Shown one piece after another: positions 5,531-9,560 of a DNA stretch of 9,560 nt. Source of the DNA: Rickettsiales bacterium (GTDB lineage: Bacteria > Pseudomonadota > Alphaproteobacteria > Rickettsiales > JANQQO01). The notes under the pieces were generated by a model, which made no database searches, had not been told where the DNA came from, and was given only the letters and a program-made list of their open reading frames with translations. The position numbers and the translations under genes are program-made. The stretch covers positions 1 to 9,560 of the forward strand of contig JANQQO010000035.1 of NCBI GenBank assembly GCA_028289305.1, written 5' to 3'. The first letter of the stretch is position 1; each line of letters begins with the position of its first letter.

Positions 5531-5624
5531 CCTAAAATTTTAAAAAAATTTAGTATGCATTTAGTTTATAAGTGTATGTAAAATATACGTTTTTTTAATT
5601 TTATTCTAGATGCCCCCCTTTTCC

Positions 5625-5644
5625 TATGCTATACTAAAAGCATA
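5625..5644 (+). promoter_or_regulatory. Extended -10 promoter with overlapping inverted repeat
   Basis: TGCTATACT (5627-5635) is an extended -10 element, with TG one base before TATACT. No good -35 box lies 17 bp upstream, as often with extended -10 promoters. The -10 is embedded in the inverted repeat TATGCT-N8-AGCATA (5625-5630 and 5639-5644), which could bind a dimeric regulator. The ATG of pilin C is about 35 bp beyond. The preceding 110 bp are very A/T-rich compared with the rest of the window. Confidence 0.45.
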
Positions 5645-5677
5645 CTAGGAATATTCCCGAAAGTGGGGGTGGAACAG

Positions 5678-6457
5678 ATGCAAAAACGGCGTACACATAA
5701 TAGTGGATTTACCATCATCGAGCTCGGTGTGGTCATGGTCGTATTAGGGTTACTGCTCGCTGGCATACTCGTTGGTCAAGAACTGGTTAAAGCAGCAATA
5801 CTGCGCAATGTCGTCAATCAACTCACCAGTTATGATACCGCCGCCAACGCGTTCTACCTCAAATATGGCGGCTTGCCTGGCGATCTCCGTACCGCAGAAG
5901 TTTTTGGTCTTGGCACCACAGATGGTCCAGGAGAAAATGGAGACGGCAATTTCAGCATTGGCTACGAAACACAGCTCACCCTGGAAGAACTCCTAGAGGA
6001 AACAGATAATATCGGCGCCCCAGAGAACGCTAATTTCTGGTACCACCTAGCCCAAGCGGGCCTTATCGAAGGCAATTATGATGGGTCATTCACCCCTGCT
6101 GGTGTACCACGCACAAAAATACGTAATGCCTTTATCTTATCCCTCAACTATGTCTGGGATGGCAGCGGATATATGTACCGCAACGGCTACTATATAGGCC
6201 AGAATCGCATTGACTGGGATATAGGCAATCTTGGAGGTGTTGAAAGCCGCGCTGGCGCACCCAAGCTACTCGCCGCAGAAGCCTTCACGCTGGATCAAAA
6301 AATGGATGACGGCGATGCCAATACCGGTCATGTTCGTAATATGTGGCCCTTTGCCCGCAGCTGCACCACCAATAGCGGCATCTATAAAGTATCTGAAGAA
6401 ACACCGCGCTGCGCCATCACGGTCAGCATGCGTGGCGCCGCATCAAACCATAATTAG
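5678..6457 (+). CDS. Type IV pilin-like protein C
   Basis: The 259-aa prepilin has a 10-residue basic leader and the processing site S-G|FTIIELGVVMVVLGLLL (cut after Gly10, Glu15 at +5). The globular part has K-Y-G-G-L-P-G-D (62-69), an E-N-G-D-G-N-F-S-I-G loop (86-95), F-W-Y-H-L-A-Q-A-G-L-I (120-130), Q-N-R-I-D-W-D (175-181), L-D-Q-K-M-D-D-G-D-A-N-T-G (205-217) and cysteines at 229 and 245. The ATG at 5678 is chosen because its leader (MQKRRTHNSG) aligns residue for residue with that of pilin D (MDKRHRHNSG). An in-frame GTG at 5663 would add five residues. It follows a 229-bp A/T-rich gap with its own promoter and is 43 bp before pilin D, so C and D are probably one transcript. Confidence 0.88.
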   Translation: MQKRRTHNSGFTIIELGVVMVVLGLLLAGILVGQELVKAAILRNVVNQLTSYDTAANAFYLKYGGLPGDLRTAEVFGLGTTDGPGENGDGNFSIGYETQLTLEELLEETDNIGAPENANFWYHLAQAGLIEGNYDGSFTPAGVPRTKIRNAFILSLNYVWDGSGYMYRNGYYIGQNRIDWDIGNLGGVESRAGAPKLLAAEAFTLDQKMDDGDANTGHVRNMWPFARSCTTNSGIYKVSEETPRCAITVSMRGAASNHN

Positions 6458-6500
6458 ACATGTATTCACTTCACTGGTAAAAACACAAGTTTAAAGACAT

Positions 6501-7340
6501 ATGGACAAAAGACACAGACATAACAGCGGATTTACCATCGTTGAGCTTGGCATTGCCCTGGTAGTATTAGGGTTGATAGTTTCCAGTCTACTCGTAGGCC
6601 AAGAACTCATCAAAGCTGCAAAAATACGCAACATCATCAACCAGCTCAACAGCTACGATACTGCCGCCAGCACATTCCACCTTAAATATGGCGGTATACC
6701 AGGTGACTTCCGAAAAGCAGAAGCGTACGGGCTTGGCAGCGAAGAATGTACCGATGGTGACCCCGATACAATTATCGGCTGCAACGGCAACGGTGATAAT
6801 AGAATTGGCCGGAGACCTTCTACAATATTCACTACGGACGAGGATATTGAGGCAGAAGATGTGGAAGCAGTATGGGCCGGCGACGGCGAACACGCAAATT
6901 TCTGGTACCACTTAGCCCGTGCTGGTCTAGTAACAGGAAATTACGACGGAGATCCTAGACTTGTCTCAAGCGTGCCCCGCACAGGATTGCGCAACGTGTT
7001 TATACTCACATCAAGCGTGATGGTGAACACTGCCGCTGATGACTATATATACGCTAACAGCTACCTATTAGGGCTCAACAGAGTTGATTGGGATTATACC
7101 AATCTTGAAGATGTGGATTCACGTGCCGGGCCGGCAAAACTCCTGCCTGAAGAAGCCTATACGCTTGATTTAAAACTCGATGATGGCATGGCACTGAACG
7201 GCAAAGTGAGAAATTTTGAATCCTTTGCACGGTTCTGTCATATAGATGGCATCTATCGTATTGGGAATGAAGCAGCAGGCTGCGCCCTCACCATAAATAT
7301 GCGTGGAGCTGCGGCTGAAGTCGCCCGCACCTATAACTAG
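6501..7340 (+). CDS. Type IV pilin-like protein D, with extra Cys loop
   Basis: The 279-aa prepilin is the longest of the four. Leader and site are N-S-G|FTIVELGIALVVLGLIV, cut after Gly10 with Glu15 at +5. It shares K-Y-G-G-I-P-G-D (62-69), N-G-N-G-D-N-R-I-G (95-103), F-W-Y-H-L-A-R-A-G-L-V (134-144), L-N-R-V-D-W-D (192-198) and the terminal cysteine pair (246, 261). Unlike its paralogues it has a second pair, C83 and C94, around D-G-D-P-D-T, and an acidic insertion at about 110-130. The ATG at 6501 has no clear Shine-Dalgarno, so translation may depend on coupling to pilin C. It ends in TAG 4 bp before the stop of the convergent lysA. Confidence 0.88.
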   Translation: MDKRHRHNSGFTIVELGIALVVLGLIVSSLLVGQELIKAAKIRNIINQLNSYDTAASTFHLKYGGIPGDFRKAEAYGLGSEECTDGDPDTIIGCNGNGDNRIGRRPSTIFTTDEDIEAEDVEAVWAGDGEHANFWYHLARAGLVTGNYDGDPRLVSSVPRTGLRNVFILTSSVMVNTAADDYIYANSYLLGLNRVDWDYTNLEDVDSRAGPAKLLPEEAYTLDLKLDDGMALNGKVRNFESFARFCHIDGIYRIGNEAAGCALTINMRGAAAEVARTYN

Positions 7341-7344
7341 ACCC

Positions 7345-8604
7345 TTAAAGCCATTCCGGCAACTGGTCTTGCCCAAGTAATTCGGCATAGCTCTGCCGTG
7401 GGCGCACTACCGCATACTCCGCATCTTTCACCAGCACTTCTGGCACCAACATCCGCGAATTATACGTCGAGGCCATCACCGCGCCATAGGCGCCTGCAGA
7501 GCGTATCGCTACCAAATCACCTTCCTGCAATACCGGCATCGTCCTACCCTGTGCAAAACGGTCCGCCGTCTCACAAACCGGCCCAACAATATCCACCTGC
7601 TCGTTTTCCCCTGTAGCTTCCACCACCGGAATAATATCATGGTGCGCGTCATACATGCTTGGACGCAGCAAATCATTCATCCCCGCATCGAGCACCAGGA
7701 AATTCCGCGTGCCTGTGCGTTTCACCAACAGCACCTGACTCACCAATATTCCCGCATTGCCCGCAATCACCCGCCCGGGCTCTAACACCAGCTCACATTC
7801 CAGATGCTGCACCGCTTCTAACACCATCGCACTATACGCATCCGGTTCTGGTGGCGCTTTCCCGTCTGCATCATAAGGAATGCCCAGGCCTCCACCTAAA
7901 TCCAGCCGGCGAATACTATGCCCTGCCGCACGCAATTGCTGCACCAGCTCCTCTATCATCGAAAACGCCTGTTTAAACGGCGCCAGATCTGTGAGCTGCG
8001 AGCCGATATGCGTCGACATACCAATCACCTCCACGCCTTCCAACTCCCGCGCCGCATCATACAGTGCGGGTGCTGCCTCCCACGCCACACCAAATTTATC
8101 CTCCTTGCGTCCCGTGGTGATTTTCTCATGCGTATTCGCATCCACATCCGGGTTAACGCGCAGCGCAATCGGGGCGGTCACTCCCAACGCCAGCGCTTCT
8201 TCTGAAAGCATCTGCAGCTCTTCGGCCGATTCGACATTAAACTGCCCAATATTCTGCTCCAGCGCATAACGCAGCTCTGCCCGCGTTTTCCCCATCCCGG
8301 AAAACACAATCTTCTCTGGCGCAATGCCTGCAGCAAGCGCTCGCCTGATCTCCCCTTCCGACACCACATCAGCGCCTGCACCTTCCGCCGCCAATGTTTT
8401 TAACACGGCCAGATTTGAATTCGCCTTCACCGCAAAACAAATCTGCGTCGGCACCGCTGAAAACGCGTCTGCCATCACGCGATAATGCCGCACCAGTGTT
8501 GCCGTACTATAGCAGTAAAACGGCGTACCAATAGCGGCAGCCATTTGTGGGATCGCTACCTCCTCCGCATATAACACCCCGTCTTTATACTGAAAATGAT
8601 CCAT
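7345..8604 (-). CDS. lysA: Diaminopimelate decarboxylase
   Basis: LysA decarboxylates meso-2,6-diaminopimelate to L-lysine, the last step of lysine synthesis, using pyridoxal phosphate in the cytoplasm. The 419-aa protein is full length for the family. It shows the PLP-lysine motif FAVKANSN (K60), HIGSQ (199-203), GGGLGIPY (237-244) for the cofactor phosphate, EPGR (275-278), and CETADRFAQ (344-352) with the conserved Cys contributed across the dimer. GAYGAVMASTYN (371-382) follows. The fold is an alanine-racemase-type barrel followed by a beta domain. The Cys-Glu-(Ser/Thr) motif supports LysA rather than ornithine or carboxynorspermidine decarboxylase. The ATG at 8604 follows the lipoprotein gene by 26 bp with a weak Shine-Dalgarno, so it is expressed from the argH operon. 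No room exists for a terminator before the convergent pilin D gene. Confidence 0.97.
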   Translation of the reverse strand: MDHFQYKDGVLYAEEVAIPQMAAAIGTPFYCYSTATLVRHYRVMADAFSAVPTQICFAVKANSNLAVLKTLAAEGAGADVVSEGEIRRALAAGIAPEKIVFSGMGKTRAELRYALEQNIGQFNVESAEELQMLSEEALALGVTAPIALRVNPDVDANTHEKITTGRKEDKFGVAWEAAPALYDAARELEGVEVIGMSTHIGSQLTDLAPFKQAFSMIEELVQQLRAAGHSIRRLDLGGGLGIPYDADGKAPPEPDAYSAMVLEAVQHLECELVLEPGRVIAGNAGILVSQVLLVKRTGTRNFLVLDAGMNDLLRPSMYDAHHDIIPVVEATGENEQVDIVGPVCETADRFAQGRTMPVLQEGDLVAIRSAGAYGAVMASTYNSRMLVPEVLVKDAEYAVVRPRQSYAELLGQDQLPEWL

Positions 8605-8630
8605 TGCCTAAGCGCTACCACGCTATTTTT

Positions 8631-8783
8631 TTACGAAGCGCCGGCATCGCCTTGTTGCTCCACCCGCTCCGGGTGATGCAATTCGCCGCGCACGCCGCAA
8701 CCCGCCACAGTTAGCACCAAAACCAGCGCACCGAGCGCCAGCCATCCTGGTCGCTGCAGCGCTATTTTCACTCTATCCCACAT
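8631..8783 (-). CDS. Small lipoprotein between argH and lysA
   Basis: A 50-aa protein starts MWDRVKIALQ, followed by a hydrophobic stretch (WLALGALVLVLTVAGC) ending in a lipobox V-A-G-C with the lipid-bearing Cys at 29. The mature part is only 22 residues, with an H-H-P-E-R-V-E segment. It should be lipidated, cleaved by signal peptidase II and anchored in the membrane facing the periplasm. The Shine-Dalgarno AAGGAGG is strong. There are two adjacent ATGs (8786 and 8783); the second gives 5 nt spacing from GGAGG and is preferred over the first with 2 nt. Small lipoprotein genes at this place between argH and lysA are common in alphaproteobacteria and resemble LptM/YifL. A role in LPS-transport assembly is only suggested by that likeness. 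Confidence 0.8.
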   Translation of the reverse strand: MWDRVKIALQRPGWLALGALVLVLTVAGCGVRGELHHPERVEQQGDAGAS

Positions 8784-8834
8784 CATAACCTCCTTGATGT
8801 ACAATTATTCTCCCCGCCACAACTACATATAGCG

Positions 8835-9560
8835 TTAAAGATACCGCTTCCGCGCCGCCTGTAGCTGTTTCTTCACATTAGCCGGCGCCGTGCCACCAAC
8901 ACTCACCCGCCGCGCCACCGCCTTTTCCACATCCAGCGCAGTATAGACATCTTCCGTAATGGCTTTTTCCACCTGCTGCATCACCTCCAGCGGCAGCTCC
9001 GCCAAGCTAACACCCCGCTCCTCGGCTTCCCGCACGATAGCGCCGGTAATGTGATGCGCCTCACGAAACGGAATATTGAGCGTTTGCACCAGCCAATCTG
9101 CGAGTTCCGTCGCCGTGGAATACCCGCCTTCCGCCGCCGCTCTGAGCGCTACTTCATCCGCGGTGAAATCCTGAACCATCCCGGTCATCACCCGCACGCA
9201 GGGCAGCATCTGTTCCACCGCGTCAAACACCGGCTCCTTATCCTCCTGCATATCTTTACTATAAGCCAGCGGCAGCCCTTTCATCACCATCAGCAATGTC
9301 TGTAAACTCCCGCATACCCGGCCGGTTTTGCCGCGCACCAGCTCCGCCGCATCGGGGTTGCGCTTCTGCGGCATAATCGAGCTCCCCGTCGTAAATGCCT
9401 CCGACAGAGTGATAAAGTGAAATGGCGCGCTCATCCACACCACAATCTCCTCCGCCAGCCGCGAGAGATGCACCGCTACAATGCTGAGATTACTTAAGAA
9501 TTCCAAAGCAAAATCCCGGTCCGACACCGCATCAATCGAATTCACCGTTGGCCCATCAAA
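8835..9560 (-). CDS. argH: Argininosuccinate lyase, C-terminal part
   Basis: ArgH splits argininosuccinate into arginine and fumarate, the last step of arginine synthesis, in the cytoplasm. The window holds the last 241 residues; the start lies beyond the right edge. The fragment begins FDGPT and soon reads NSIDAVSDRDF. It contains the fumarase/aspartase superfamily signature GSSIMPQKRNPD (fragment 59-70), whose first serines include the catalytic base. It also contains AYSKDMQEDKEPVFD (99-113), typical of argininosuccinate lyase and distinguishing it from fumarase or adenylosuccinate lyase. The all-alpha C-terminal domain follows, ending A-A-R-K-R-Y-L. It is the upstream gene of argH-lipoprotein-lysA, with about 50 bp to the lipoprotein. 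An in-frame GTG at 9545 is internal, not the start. Confidence 0.97.
   Translation of the reverse strand, partial: FDGPTVNSIDAVSDRDFALEFLSNLSIVAVHLSRLAEEIVVWMSAPFHFITLSEAFTTGSSIMPQKRNPDAAELVRGKTGRVCGSLQTLLMVMKGLPLAYSKDMQEDKEPVFDAVEQMLPCVRVMTGMVQDFTADEVALRAAAEGGYSTATELADWLVQTLNIPFREAHHITGAIVREAEERGVSLAELPLEVMQQVEKAITEDVYTALDVEKAVARRVSVGGTAPANVKKQLQAARKRYL

Noticed and set aside
5531..5552. CTAAAATTTT / AAAATTTAG self-complementary stretch as a terminator
   Set aside because: The stem would be only A-T pairs with a tiny loop and no GC core, so it is better explained by the A/T-rich promoter region.
5678..7340. Recent tandem duplication of pilin C into D
   Set aside because: The N-terminal residues are very alike, but the middle regions differ by insertions, cysteines and many substitutions, so the duplication is old.
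8605..8630. A-run and short repeats between the lipoprotein gene and lysA as a terminator
   Set aside because: On the minus strand the run is A rather than T and no stable stem precedes it. The 26-bp gap fits an operon.

Overview
The window looks like a chromosomal segment of an alphaproteobacterium. The main clue is the minus-strand order argH, tiny lipoprotein gene, lysA, a familiar alphaproteobacterial arrangement. A PPDK-type pyruvate phosphate dikinase and a TGTCATCCCAGC-type palindromic repeat also fit that class, including its host-associated or predatory lineages. I cannot name a genus; the lineage is inferred from gene order and protein signatures only. No tRNA, rRNA, CRISPR array, transposase or phage gene was seen.

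Left part (1-1262). The C-terminal end of ppdK lies on the plus strand. It is followed by a weak candidate terminator and a roughly 100-bp inverted-repeat element. Next, on the minus strand, is a self-contained single-gene unit: a TTGACT/CATAAA promoter, a leader of about 137 nt with two hairpins, a strong Shine-Dalgarno, an unrecognised acidic 142-aa protein and a strong intrinsic terminator.

TonB block (1285-3798, minus strand). exbB, exbD1, exbD2 and tonB are packed within 0-10 bp of each other or overlap, so they are almost certainly one operon for an inner-membrane proton-driven motor that energises outer-membrane transport. ExbD1 keeps the essential membrane Asp, but ExbD2 has Asn at that place. 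A G-tract-rich stretch able to form a G-quadruplex follows the tonB stop codon. A short cysteine-rich reading frame precedes exbB.

Pilin block (3862-7340, plus strand, divergent from the TonB operon). Four paralogous type IV pilin-like proteins stand in a row. The last three have a textbook prepilin peptidase site (G|F with Glu at +5) and share a long conserved C-terminal region with a cysteine pair. The first shares the K-Y-G-G-L-P-G-D core but has lost both key residues of the processing site. No assembly ATPase, platform protein, prepilin peptidase or secretin is present here, so the machinery must be elsewhere. This array is the most unusual part of the window.

Right part (7345-9560, minus strand). 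argH (5' end outside the window), a 50-aa lipoprotein gene and lysA form a biosynthetic operon (arginine and lysine) that converges on the last pilin gene with only 4 bp between the two stop codons.
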